Origin: Nothophaeocryptopus gaeumannii
Lineage: Eukaryota > Ascomycota > Dothideomycetes > Mycosphaerellales > Mycosphaerellaceae
Length of the DNA stretch: 64,000 nt
NCBI GenBank assembly: GCA_031771865.1
Contig: JASISA010000009.1
Coordinates: 1,488,001-1,552,000 of the forward strand
Direction of reading: 5' to 3'
Shown: piece after piece, positions 1 through 10,447 of the stretch
How positions within the stretch are numbered: position 1 is the stretch's first letter
Layout of the letters: the number at the start of each line of letters is the position of its first letter
Notes under the pieces: generated by a model
Databases searched by the model: none
What the model was told of the DNA's origin: nothing
The model's input: the letters and a program-made list of their open reading frames with translations, nothing else
Translations under genes and position numbers: made by a program

Positions 1-597
1 ATCAATCTGCGTCGGCCGATCGAAAATATGTATAAATTTCGCACACCAAATCACATCAATCTTGCCCTGTAATTCACCCAATTTCGATTCCGAGAAATTC
101 CGTAATGCGTCCGCGTGGAAGAATTGCCCCTGCCATTGGGATCGGTCGTTGTAGAAATCATATCCGATGTTGAAGAATTCGGGTTCGATGTCGAATCCGT
201 ACATGTTATGTGTGGGAGCGCCGGCGTAGGCTAATTCGCGGAGGTCGGGGGCGATCATACATGCGCAATCGAGGATCGCGCCTCCTTCATTCACTTTTTG
301 AAGGACTTGATCGTATGCATTGTGAAGGCGGATGTAGGGATTGAGCCAGGTTAGGGCGCCGACGGAGGCGAAAGGGGAGACTTTCCAGGACCGGGCTTGG
401 GAGTCTTTGATATGCTGAATGACCTTGTCTGATGGAATCTGCGCATAGGTTTCTAGCATCTGTTGTGTCCGTGGGAGCATGACTTTTTCCGGGTGAGGCT
501 GCCAGTAAGGTGCTTCTGAGGGGTCATCGGATCGTTTGAGTTCGTAGGTGAGTTTTTCTTTTTGCGCTGTAGCTTCGGAGCCGTTGGTTGTAGCCAT
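1..597 (-). CDS. SAM-dependent methyltransferase, secondary-metabolism type (partial, runs off the left edge)
   Basis: The minus-strand frame opens at an ATG (595-597) and stays open for 199 codons to the window edge, so the 5' end is present and the 3' end is missing. A class I methyltransferase motif I is visible as LDCACMIAPDLREL, followed by a GFDIEPEFF segment that fits the acidic loop binding the SAM ribose. The following FYNDR and FHADAL segments fit the same family. The layout resembles fungal methyltransferases of meroterpenoid pathways (AusD/Trt5-like), but this rests on recall of the family. The substrate cannot be told. The usual GxGxG of motif I is replaced by CACMIAP, as is common in this subfamily. 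Any pathway partners would lie to the left, outside the window. Confidence 0.75.
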   Translation of the reverse strand, partial: MATTNGSEATAQKEKLTYELKRSDDPSEAPYWQPHPEKVMLPRTQQMLETYAQIPSDKVIQHIKDSQARSWKVSPFASVGALTWLNPYIRLHNAYDQVLQKVNEGGAILDCACMIAPDLRELAYAGAPTHNMYGFDIEPEFFNIGYDFYNDRSQWQGQFFHADALRNFSESKLGELQGKIDVIWCAKFIHIFDRPTQID

Positions 598-1393
598 TGT
601 GATGCAGTACTGTTCAGGTTCTGACTTGATTGTTACAAGGATTGGGAGAGCTGGAAGAGGATGTAGTTGTGATACTGTGGTCAGGAGCTTACCTAACGGA
701 AGGATCGCTTGAACTTACGAATGCACACCGGGGCTGGAGTGCCGATCTTACCAGATTCTGCAGTCGCTGGGAGTTTGGTTGCTGGTACGGAGCAAATATT
801 CATCCTTTTCTTTCAGCCCGGTGATATGTTGTGCTACATCCGACTGACAGTGCGGGCAAATTATGTAGCAGCTTTTCGTTGAAGCCTATTCTGGCGTTGC
901 ACTCCGTTGCCAAGAGAGTCACATGCATATGACGGGAGACAAGGTTCTTTTCTGTACAGGCTGCGATGATTGCGGAGATGCCGTTCTATATCGCCTTCAG
1001 CAAATATGTAGCACCGGTATCTGGGCATGCTGAGCATTTTATGGTGAAACAGGTAGTATGATGCGCACTCGAAGGCAAGTGGGCAAATGTCTCAGACAAG
1101 CAAGCCCTCAGCTCGAATGAGCAGCAAGCAAATTCTTCCTACTCATCAGAGTCTCTGTCTCAGCATTCCATGCGATCAGTATACTTGCCGCCACCACGCC
1201 GCGACATTCAATATGTCCACGCGGAAGTACAATAGAAGCTGCTCGCGGTTTGAGAGAAGACGTGCTTCGCTCTGACTCCAAGAAGAAACCCTCTCGTAAG
1301 CAGAGCTGCAAAAACCGCAGGTTTGATGCTGCCTTTCTCCCGAACGGCCAGTCTCATCCACTAACGCCCTACAGTCCTCGTGAATCCATCAAA
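598..1393. other. Intergenic, divergent promoter region
   Basis: This stretch lies between the divergently transcribed methyltransferase and the small Cys-rich ORF. Only short overlapping open frames without family features occur. I see no RNA gene or repeat. Confidence 0.5.
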
Positions 1394-1678
1394 ATGTGCA
1401 TGACATACCGCGTAACCTGCAAACTCTGCGGCTACTCCGGCCTTGTCATGACGCGCTGTGCCGACAATAGCCTAAGTCCTTACCGAGTCGGATCGGCCAC
1501 TCGCTGCCGCAAAGGAATTCGTTTGACGAATGGTCCGCCGAGAGCAGGCATTTCTCATGGCCGTCACAAGTATCCGGGGTGGGTGGACATGACGACGGCA
1601 CATTGCCCAGGATGCCGGAAGAGGGTATATCTTTGGGGTGTTGCGAGAGAGATGTTGGCAGTCGGCATGACGCCGTAG
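1394..1678 (+). CDS. Small Cys-rich hypothetical protein (94 aa), possible zinc ribbon
   Basis: The frame extends upstream, but the first ATG is at 1394, giving 94 residues. It begins MCMTYRVTCKLCGYSG and ends with a MTTAHCPGCRKRVYLWG segment. The CxxC pair near residue 9 and the second CxxC pair near residue 73 are spaced as in a small zinc ribbon, with further Cys and His residues between. There is no signal peptide or membrane segment. I do not recognise a named family. Small intronless proteins with two CxxC knuckles are common in dothideomycete genomes as uncharacterised ORFs. The paired knuckles are the main argument that this is a real gene; no close neighbour suggests a role. Confidence 0.45.
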   Translation: MCMTYRVTCKLCGYSGLVMTRCADNSLSPYRVGSATRCRKGIRLTNGPPRAGISHGRHKYPGWVDMTTAHCPGCRKRVYLWGVAREMLAVGMTP

Positions 1679-2250
1679 TCTGGTGTTGGATTCTGAGAGA
1701 TTCGTAAAGACTTTGTTGGCTGGCGATGAAGGAGTTGGGTATTTTGTGTTTCAAGCTTCAGATTTGCGGTCATGGGTGGACAGCCTGTGCTTGAGATCAG
1801 GCGGACTCGGGGAGTGTGACATTTGTGACGATTCTCATGTCACGCGTTAGCATACTTTCGGCCAGAGAATCGGTGTACGTACGCTTTTGCACTTCGCGAC
1901 TTTGGAGCTCAATATCAGTCAAGGGTTGCTTCTCTTTGTATCATTGCTCTGTGATTGACGAGGCATGCAGAGACTGATCGGGAAGCCGTGCATGTTGCTG
2001 GCTGCACTCGTTTCATTGGCGAAGGACAGAAGCCGTAGCTGTGCCCTGTTGGCATCTTTGCCTTTCCATTCGAGAACGACCAGGGCATGGATCTCTCAAG
2101 CATGTCTGTCTTTTGGCCTATAGAGGGACAGAATAAAGCCCGGGCTTTGCACCGAACTTGTGCTCTCCATTCTGCGGGAACCGCCAAGGGCATGTGCTTC
2201 TCAGATAGGTTGCTTTGATCGCTTGTCGGCGGAGAGGTCAGGCGCAACCC
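1679..2250. other. Intergenic
   Basis: This stretch lies between the convergent small Cys-rich ORF and the metallo-hydrolase gene. A minus-strand open frame at 1915-2247 shows no domain and is not called. Confidence 0.5.
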
Positions 2251-3522
2251 CTAATACTCCCTTGACTCTCCAATATCACACACCTCAAACCGATCCTGAT
2301 CAATTCCTTTCCACTTCAAAGCCTGCTTCAGCAATCTCGGAGGCTCCAGCACCTCCTCAGCAGTAAGTACCCAAGTTCCCCAGTGTATACTGAGCGCCCT
2401 CTTGCACATTGTATCGGAGAAGATGTTGACCGAGTCGTACGGGTTGGCGTGCATTGGAGACCAAAGCCAGCGTGGATCATACGCGCCGATAGGAATTAGG
2501 CCAAGATCGAAAGGGCCTCTGAGCTTACCAATTTGCTTGAAGGCCGGGCAATGTGGTAATTCAGCATACTTCTCCCCGTAATCGAACTCCTCCGCAGCCA
2601 TGTTTGGCACAGTTCTGTATCCTGTGTCTCCTCCGAACCAGACTTTCTTGCCTCCAGATGCGACGGACCAAGATGCCCAGAGGGTTTGCGATCTATCGAA
2701 TGGAGTTCTCGCGCTTGTGTGTTGGGAGGGCAGGCAAGATATGCGAGCTTCAAGCTGCTCTGTCTTGTTGTCTCCCTCCGTTGCTGGTGCAATTTTGACC
2801 TCCCTCTCTTCCCACCAGTCCAGCTCGGTCACGTTCTGTTTCTTGAACCCGTTTCTCTCAAACCATGCCTTGACACCCAAAGGTACGAAGAACTGCACAT
2901 CCTTATGCTTCTCGGCAATCTTGTTCAAGGTCGGACTACTCATGTGATCGTAGTGATTATGCGATATCACCACCGCGTCAATAATCGGAATATCCTCTAC
3001 CTCGCACGGCGGTTCGGTATACCTCTTGGGACCCATGAAGGACAGCGGGCTACATCTTTGCTCGAACACCGGATCGAACAGAACTCTCAGCCCTTGCGGA
3101 AACTCGACGTGGAAGCAGGCATGGCCGAGCCATGTAGCTCGAAGCTGGTCTGTTTTCCTGGTGGGAAGGAATAATGGCTTGCGGACTTCGACGGTTGGAG
3201 GTGTTGTATCTGGATCTGTTTTCTCGCCTAGGAGTTTGCCGAAGAAGACGTGTCTCAAGAGTCGCCAGTGTGGTGCTGGGTGATAGGAAGGCCATGGGTT
3301 GAAGAATCCTTTTCCATTGCTGCTGTGGTGTGGCTTGTCGCTCGCTTCTTCGGGAGTCGGTGAGGGGTTTGCTGGGTTGGAGATGGCGATGGTGGCCATT
3401 GTCTTCATTGGGAAGGGTCTGCTGTTATAGAGCTGTCGATATCGCGTTTTGGTTATGAGGCCGCTACCGGAATGTGAAAGCTGCTTGTGTGAAGCGGGAA
3501 GTGAGGAAAGGACTGATCGCAT
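2251..3522 (-). CDS. N-acyl-phosphatidylethanolamine phospholipase D-like metallo-hydrolase (FMP30 family, mitochondrial)
   Basis: This single-exon gene codes for 423 aa from the first ATG at 3522; the frame continues upstream only with a non-ATG codon. Residues 1-40 are rich in Arg, Ser and Leu with few acidic residues (MRSVLSSLPASHKQ), fitting a mitochondrial presequence. The metallo-beta-lactamase fold is marked by WLGHACFHVEF (about 131-141) and the zinc-binding HNHYDH motif (188-193). Further likely ligands lie in SQHTSARTPFD and FGGDTGY. NAPE-PLDs hydrolyse N-acyl-phosphatidylethanolamines to N-acylethanolamines and phosphatidic acid; yeast Fmp30 is the mitochondrial member. Length and order match the family. 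The gene converges on the small ORF to the left. Substrate in this fungus is inferred from family only. Confidence 0.88.
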   Translation of the reverse strand: MRSVLSSLPASHKQLSHSGSGLITKTRYRQLYNSRPFPMKTMATIAISNPANPSPTPEEASDKPHHSSNGKGFFNPWPSYHPAPHWRLLRHVFFGKLLGEKTDPDTTPPTVEVRKPLFLPTRKTDQLRATWLGHACFHVEFPQGLRVLFDPVFEQRCSPLSFMGPKRYTEPPCEVEDIPIIDAVVISHNHYDHMSSPTLNKIAEKHKDVQFFVPLGVKAWFERNGFKKQNVTELDWWEEREVKIAPATEGDNKTEQLEARISCLPSQHTSARTPFDRSQTLWASWSVASGGKKVWFGGDTGYRTVPNMAAEEFDYGEKYAELPHCPAFKQIGKLRGPFDLGLIPIGAYDPRWLWSPMHANPYDSVNIFSDTMCKRALSIHWGTWVLTAEEVLEPPRLLKQALKWKGIDQDRFEVCDIGESREY

Positions 3523-4625
3523 CGCTAACAAAGGGACGCCAGAAGGCTAAGATGAAATACTTGTAAATATCACCTGCATCATACGCCAGGCTCCAGTGTT
3601 CGCTTGAACTGCAAGCCAGTGGGTTTAGGGAGTCTGTTTGCTCCGCGGTCATTGTATGGGAGAGATGGCGTGGAAGTCCATTGGGCTTGGCGCGATGGGG
3701 TCGGAGGAACTGTGGGCCGTGATCAAAGAAGCCGGCCGTAAACCTCGCAATCACGTCCGTTTTCATATCACCATGATCGAGGTGAATTGTCCCCGTGGCA
3801 TTGGCGTGAGTGTCGTGGTCAATTTGATACGAAAAACGTGATCTTGTCGCCAGATCTAGGATATGTGGAACCTGCGGCCGGGTCAGTCTCTGGGACGACA
3901 TCTTTTGCCGAAGAAGGCATCTTGAATATGAGTGCGTCAGCGCATGCAGTCTCTGCTGACCATCATCGATAGATAGAGAGCGTGAATGGCCAGCTCTCGC
4001 CCGCAAGCCGTGGCGTCGAGCGACTCGATCCCGGCTGCCAGATGCCGAGTCTTGGAGCCTTCCCCCAAGCTTTCGAAGCTTTGCCAACGGAGACAAGACT
4101 TCTTCAAGTCGTTGTGCAATCCTCAAACCTCTCCAATGCCCAACTCACCTCGTGGTCGGTAGAATATCTACGTCCAAGACGAGGTATGAGTTCGACACAG
4201 CACGTGGTCATCTATGCAGATCATAGATAAGCCGCTTTGGTGCAAACCTTGCTCTCTCCATGGAGACTTTGAGAGGTGGATGTCTCGGTGCCTCTTCCAC
4301 ATTTCTACACCCAACCCGCCTCCTCCGCACGCCGCCGCAAGAAACGGCACATCAATTCGCCTGGTCAATCGCGTGCTAGCTGAATGTCTTTCTTCAGGTA
4401 GGTGCTCGCGGTTCTAGACTGTTGCTCTACTCTACTACTCCTGCACAACTATTCCTTCCTTATCATCGGATCCTTTCTTCACCTCGCCAAGAGCACCACG
4501 CCATTGAAGAGAAGTACATTTAGGAAAGTAGCGCTACATACCGACATTTTGTCAAGACCAAGGATATAGCTATATGCTCTAATTACCCGAAAAGCATCTT
4601 GTTATTTGGAGACCCGTTTCCCAGC
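3523..4625. other. Divergent intergenic region
   Basis: This stretch lies between the metallo-hydrolase (minus) and the Atg22-like gene (plus). A 220-codon minus frame at 3464-4126 overlaps the hydrolase N-terminus and has no recognisable domain. I see no repeats or RNA genes. Confidence 0.5.
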
Positions 4626-6989
4626 ATGGCGTCCAATGATCCGGGGCTCGCAACCGCCGCCGCACTCGCCGAAGACCCTCTCAAGGGCGCCGTAGAGAAA
4701 GAGAGAGATGGCTCCATCGTAGAAGAGGACAGACCTGTAGCGCCAGACCAGTTTGACGAACGCTACGAGACAACCAAGAAAGAGATTTGGGCATACTATT
4801 CGTATTACATTGGGAACAATGGATTGACATTGTTCAATTTCGCGCCGACAGCTGCACAGAATCTGCTGTATCAGCATGCCGAAGCTATCGGAGGAGAGGA
4901 TAATACGATCGTGCGTTTTGCCGGATCGAACAGGACGATCAACAGTGTGATCTTGCTGTGCAATGGTATCAGTTTCGCGATTCAGATCGTGGTGTTCTTG
5001 ATCCTCGGATCCTACGCCGACTTTGGGACATTCCGACCAAATATCCTGATCGTGCTCTCCCTGATCGCATGGGGCATTGGATTTGGATGGCTCGGCGTAC
5101 ACACTGTCGATGACTGGCAGATCGGGCTAGGTCTCTACATTGTTGGACTCATCGCCTACCAGCTCTGCTTGACGTACTGGACCGCGGCTTTCCCGGGCCT
5201 TGCAAGAAATACCAGGGAGCTGCGCGAGAAGGCGCATCAGTTTGAAGCTGGGGAGATTTCGAGAGCCGAGTATGACCACGCGGACAGCATGAAGAGGAAT
5301 GAGCTGAGCAATGTCGCTTTCTACGTGCAGAGCGTTGCTGAGGTGGTCATCCTAGCCGTGATCGTGGGCGTCATGTTCGGCGTCAATGTCAATGCGAGCA
5401 CTGCGAACAACAACTGGGGCCTCAGTGTTCTAATCGCCTTCGCATCCGGCGTCTGGATCCTCGTCGCCATTCCATGGTTCATCTGGGAGAAGAGAAGACC
5501 CGGACAAGATCCAGGCATGAACATCGTCCTCGCAGGATTCTGGCAGCTCTGGAGAGCAATGACACAGATCTGGCAACTCAGACAGAGTTTCTTCTACCTC
5601 ATTGGTAAGTCCAAGCAAAACTGACATTTTACCAACCAGCACCCTGATATCGATTGTGACAGGCTACTTCCTCCTCGGCGACTCCCTCAACACAACCGTG
5701 ACTGTAATCGCGACCCTCCAAAATGAAATCGTCGCCTACAACACCCTACAACTCACCTACCTCCTCATCGTCGGCCTGGCCGCCCAAGCCGTCGGCATCT
5801 TCGCTTTTTGGAACATCCAGAAACGTTTCCAACTTCCCACCAAAACTATGTTCAATGCTGTCGCTGTGGGCATCATCTTACTCGACGGGTGGGGCATGAT
5901 TGGAGTGTGGACGCAGAAATTTGGGTTTCATAATCGCTGGGAGGTGTGGGTTTATCAGGTTTATTATGGACTGTTTGTTTGTCCTTGGTATAGTTATAGT
6001 CAGACGGTGAGTTCTTCCCTTTCTCATTTTGTTCTTTCAACGATGCCCTATCCGCACCGCCCGAGGAGACTAGACTAGACGGGGACTGTCTGGATGGAGA
6101 TGAATTGACCCCACCTGTTCCCGCGAGCGGACATGTCGTATACCCCATACACGTCGCGGGCCAAGCGGAGCGGAGATTCGCAGCTTTCCGCTGTCAAAGA
6201 GCTTGAAGAGCTGTCTGCTCCCGTTGCCGTTCCCGAAACGTGCGCCGGCTTCAGAGTGGCTTGCTCGGGATCGAGGCTGGCACGGACACGGGCATTGCTT
6301 CGTTGCAATATGAAGCCATGGCGTATCGCGGTAACCTGCAGCTGCTCGAGCTGGGTTTTATATTGAAAGCCTCCGCTGTCAACTGCAGGTCGCCGCGACA
6401 CGCCATGGCTTGATGGGTGCTTCCGTCGTCAATTCAATGGCCGCCGTGGGATCCACATGAGCTGTTGAAGAAGATGCACGCAACCGCGATCAAAGAGGAG
6501 AAGGCCCAAGGGGTTCGGCGGCTGTTGATGGCGCATTGGGGTTTGCAATTCCCGACTTTCTAAATTCGTTCGGACTTGGCTGCATCTTACAATACCCACC
6601 TCCACCCTTCACCTTCAACACCCATCCACACATGCCACCACCACGCTCTTTCGTCACAAACCCGTCCAGCTAATCACTTCGTTTCTGTCTTGCAGATGAT
6701 CTCCGAAGTAACCCCCCGCGGCAAAGAATTCCTCTTCTTCTCCCTCTTCAGCATCATCGGCAAAACCTCCTCCTTCATCGGTCCGTTCATCTCCTCAGCC
6801 ATCATCGAAGATACGGGAAATAATTCTTCACCTTTTTATTTCCTGTTTGCGTTGAGTTTGGCGTCGTTTGTGTGGTTGTTGTTTTCTGTGGATGTGAAGA
6901 AGAGTAGGGTGGAGCAGATGGAGTTTTTGGAGAGGGAGAGGATTGCGAAGAACAAGTTGAGGGGGGAGAGTAGTGGGGAGACGATTTAG
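4626..6989 (+). CDS. atg22: Atg22-like vacuolar amino-acid effluxer (MFS), three exons
   Basis: Exons 4626-5604, 5663-6006 and 6696-6989 join to 538 codons. The protein carries about 12 hydrophobic segments. Typical Atg22-family blocks are YYSYYIGNNGLTLFNFAP near the N-terminus, YFLLGDSLNTTVTVIATLQ in the middle, and WYSYSQT joined to MISEVTPRGKEFLFF across the second intron. Atg22 proteins release amino acids from the vacuole after autophagic breakdown. This divergent subfamily lacks the long N-terminal region of classic Atg22, so transport of other solutes is possible. The start at 4626 is the first ATG. Intron 1 is 58 nt with a GTAAGT donor; intron 2 is 689 nt, very long for this genome. 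The gene borders the GlcNAc cluster but is not known to belong to it. Confidence 0.85.
6007..6695 (+). other. Unusually long intron (689 nt) of the Atg22-like gene
   Basis: The donor is GTGAGT after the SQT codons and the acceptor is TGCAG before MISEVTP. The flanking protein is continuous and phase 0, so the intron call is firm. All other introns in the window are about 41-75 nt, apart from those of arp8 and short ones in nag3 and ron1 of roughly 90-160 nt. The last 120 nt are pyrimidine-rich. The middle holds a 29-bp inverted repeat. Confidence 0.85.
6313..6411. repeat. 29-bp inverted repeat with 41-nt loop inside the atg22-like intron
   Basis: The arms are 6313-6341 and 6383-6411. Read as RNA the arms pair at 26 Watson-Crick positions, one G-U wobble and two A-C mismatches. 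Both arms contain CCATGGCG and CTGCAG. No further pairing is seen in the flanks. Confidence 0.85.
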
Positions 6990-7691
6990 GAGGAAGGGGA
7001 ATGGATGTGATGTGATGGGGTGGGGGAAGAGGATGGGGAGTGGAGGCCCGTTTTGATATAGTGGTGTATGCATTGAATCGTTCAGCTTGTAGCGGAAGTT
7101 TTCGAAAAATCTACGACGGACAGACAGGCAGACAGTGAGCCTTAGCTGTACATACCGTACCTGCCTCCACCTACGGAGGAAAGAAAGCAATGCAAAGCAA
7201 TGCATGAGTGTAACGACCGAACTTTTTTTCCCGACATTGTAAAGCGCATCCATATCGAGATGGTGCCTTGCACAAAACCAGTGCAACCTGCTATTGAGCC
7301 CATGCTCACCACGGAAAGAAACACCAATGACGCGCGATATACGTTACACGACAGCCAAGTTCTCGTCTCAACAATGGGCTGACACGTGTAAGGTACAGAA
7401 CTAGGCAAAGCAAGTAAGTATGTAAAACGTAATGCCTGTGATTGTGAGATGTTGGACATTGTACAAGGCACTACGAAAACCGCATTGCATCTGCCGTGCA
7501 ATTCGAATTTTCCCTCACATGACCATCCCTTTTCGCCCAATTTCCATGTCGAAACAAGTTCCAGATCCCCAAACACGACACACAGCAGACCGTTTTCGTG
7601 TTCCTGCAATGCGCGATATACCACCTCTCCTCCTTCCTCCTGCGGCATTCGCAATAGTGTATCTGCTCCGCTACATCTGATCCGCCGACAT
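6990..7691. other. Intergenic (convergent 3' ends)
   Basis: This stretch holds the 3' regions of the Atg22-like gene and of nag1. G-rich sequence follows the stop at 6989. I see no gene. Confidence 0.5.
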
Positions 7692-9072
7692 CTACACAGC
7701 AGCCGTTGCAGCTGCATTCGCAGAATCCACCCTCTCATGCATACTTACAATCGGCAATTCCTTCGTCTCCAATCCATCCAGTCCTTTCACAGGATTCTCA
7801 GGAAGTCGCTCATGCATGGAGTCGGGTACCAGTTCCGGCGTCACCGAGCGGACGATCTCAGGTCTCGGTGGCGCAGTCAACCCAGTTGCAGCTGATAATG
7901 GTTCTGATCCTTCTGTTGCTGTGATCTGTCTTGTCAAGTCCGGTTTCGGACCTGCTAGGAAGGATTTGCTTGTTGGTGAGCGTGGAGAATCCAATTTCTC
8001 CAATACAGAATCCCGTTTCTTGAGAACGAGTTCTTCGGGCTCGATAGCTTGGCCGAAACCTTGTGAAGCGGCGACTTGTTCGATAGACTTGAAGTATTTC
8101 ACAGTTTTGACCTGCAGTTCCAATGTGGCGTCTTCATCGACGACGATCATTGCGTGCGGGTGCATTTGGAGACTGGACAAGGTCCACATGTGATTGACAC
8201 CGCCTTCGATGCATTTTTGGAGCGCGAGGGATTTGTGTGCGCCCGTGATGATGATTACGACTTCTCGTGCCTGTGGGACCATGTCAGTTTGTGATCGCCC
8301 GAACAGGATGCATTGTTAACATACGTCTAGAACAGTTTGGATGCCGACTGTGAGTGCCATTTTCGGGACTTTGTCGACATCGTGGCCGAAGAATCTGGAG
8401 TTGGCGAGGATGGTGTCATAGGCGAGGGTCTTGACTCTGGTGCGACTCTTCAAACTCGATCCGGGCTCATTGAAGGCGATGTGTCCGTCAGGTCCGATTC
8501 CGCCGAGGAAGAGTTCGATGCCTCCAGCACGTCTGATCTTCTCCTCGTACGCGATGCATTCTTCCTCAAGATCGTCTGCGTTGCCGTTCAAAATGTTGAT
8601 GTTTGCCGGGTCAATGTCCACGTGGCTGAAGAAGTGCTTGTACATGAAGGAATGATACGACTCCGGGTGCTCACGCGGGATCCCGACATATTCGTCCTTC
8701 AAGATATCAGCTTGGTTTCAGCCTGGCATTCTCCACTGAATGGGCCTGACCATATTGAAGGTAATGACATCTTTGAAGGAGATGTCGCCATTCTTGTGCG
8801 CCTTGACGAGATTCTTGTAGATTCCTTCCGGTGATGATCCCGTGGGCAAACCAAGTACAAACGGCTTGACCGGAGTTGGGGCAAAGGTTTTGATGCGGTC
8901 TGAGGAATGTGTGAGCAAGGTCGAATCTTGACACTGTTTTCAAACATACAAATGATGTAGTCGGAGATGTACTTGGAGGCAGTGGCCTTGTCGTCCCGGA
9001 TGATGAGTCTCCTTGCTGAGGTTCAGTTTTGACGAGTGAAAGAGCAGACGTGGAAGCTGCGGGAGCTTACAT
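7692..9072 (-). CDS. nag1: Glucosamine-6-phosphate deaminase (Nag1/Dam1), five coding exons, split start codon
   Basis: Coding exons (minus) are 9071-9072, 8950-9011, 8751-8899, 8325-8696 and 7692-8270, giving 387 aa. The enzyme converts glucosamine-6-P to fructose-6-P plus ammonia, the last step of GlcNAc catabolism. Family motifs in order are RLIIRDDK at the N-terminus, VLGLPTGSSPEGIY, TFNMDEYVGI, and GGIGPDGHIAFNEPGSS. The catalytic core covers about 280 residues. A Ser/Pro-rich tail of about 100 residues follows and is absent from bacterial NagB. The ATG is read across an intron (AT at 9071-9072, G at 9011), which restores the conserved MRLIIRD start exactly. Introns are 50-59 nt; the third has a GTCAGG donor. 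The gene faces away from ngt1, sharing a promoter region. Confidence 0.93.
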
Positions 9073-10447
9073 GATGCGTCTGCGGCAAGGAGAATGGAAG
9101 CTGCAAGGTGGAAGATAGGTGGTGCAACTCTAGCAATGTAGGTCTTGTTGCGGGCAGAATAGGAGAGGCAAGGAACGGATTCCCACCAGGCTTCCTCGTA
9201 GGTATAGCTTTGGCAGCATATGAACTCTACGCGCCGTCATTCGAGCAGAAGCTTCACGTAGACAAGGCTTTGATGGCAGCAGCGACGGGCCGCAAGGCAG
9301 CAATGCAACGTGGGCGGCCGACTGCCGTGATTGGCAGCAGAAAGCAGCTTCCTGGCAGCTACAACATCGTGGCAGAGTGTCATCGAGTCCTTGCCGCCAG
9401 CTGGGCCAACGTCGACGGTGTTAGGACAGGGACGGTAGGAGGAGTATTCGAGAGCAGCGGGCAATCGACGGTGGATGGAACTTTCTCCTCAGTGGTACCC
9501 GGATACACACCACACCAGATAGCTGGACCGATACTCGCGTGGCAAGGTGAGGTGACACTTGGAGAGGAGACAAGAGTGGCTCACCCGCGCAAGCACAGCT
9601 GCCCCATGAGCATGGGCATGAGCATGAGCTGGCAGGCAAGGCAGGCAAGGCAGGAACTCTTGGCGTCAGGTTGGCTGCCACTGCTGGGATGTAGATAAGC
9701 TTGCGCACGGCTGCAGCGGCCGAGGTTAATTATAATGGCAGTCTGGGCAGGGCTCGCAATTCCCAGTGCTACACCATGATTACGGTGTTCCAGCAGCCAC
9801 CCGCCTCCCTTGCATGCGCACGTTTGACGGTCCCACCTGCACGTAGCCGCCACGAACGGTAACGTACCTCCATTCGCGACCGCAACTTCAACAGGTACTT
9901 CATCCTCCAATATCGAAGATGCGTTTGAAGCAGACACACGTGACGGCTATCCATGCTGGTCGGACGGCAAACGTTCCGGGAGGGCGACCAGCGCCGTCGT
10001 TCAGGCCGAAGGTTAGATTGGCCTGCTGCCAGTGAGAGGCTCGTATGCTGAGGCTATCGCTCAATCCTAGCATGAAAGCCATGCGCCTGCGCAAGGATGG
10101 CGCCGCTGTGGAGAGACCCTTGAGCTCAGGTCGTGTGGTGGAGGTGAACTCTCGCGCTCCATCTTGCACCAGCACCGCACACTGCACTTCAGTACAAAGT
10201 GCGTGCAGCGCGCTCAGTCCTGCGCTGCTCGCTCGTGTGCTCACCTTCTCCACCCCCTTCAACTGACCTCACTTGTCTGCTCGACCTTCGCTCACCCGCG
10301 CCTCGCTTCGACAGTGAAGGTTGTCGAGGAAACACCCAAACCTCGAGACATTACTCGCTTACGCCAACTACCGACCTTCCTCAGGGTTCTTCCTCGCACG
10401 ACCACTGACTCAACCTTCCAACCACGACCGACTGATCAACCGCCGAC
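9073..10447. promoter_or_regulatory. Shared divergent promoter region of nag1 and ngt1
   Basis: These 1.37 kb separate the starts of nag1 (minus) and ngt1 (plus). The part near ngt1 is rich in CTC and ACC tracts typical of fungal promoters and leaders. A plus frame at 9108-9698 has no ATG at its start and no domain. Co-regulation is inferred from layout only. Confidence 0.45.

Noticed and set aside
1915..2247. 110-codon minus frame after the metallo-hydrolase
   Set aside because: No recognisable motif, and it occupies a 3' region.
3464..4126. 220-codon minus frame upstream of the metallo-hydrolase
   Set aside because: It overlaps the hydrolase N-terminus in another frame, and its composition is not protein-like.
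9108..9698. 196-codon plus frame in the nag1-ngt1 spacer
   Set aside because: It begins at a GTG, is low in complexity toward the end (Met/Ser/Gln repeats), and shows no family feature.
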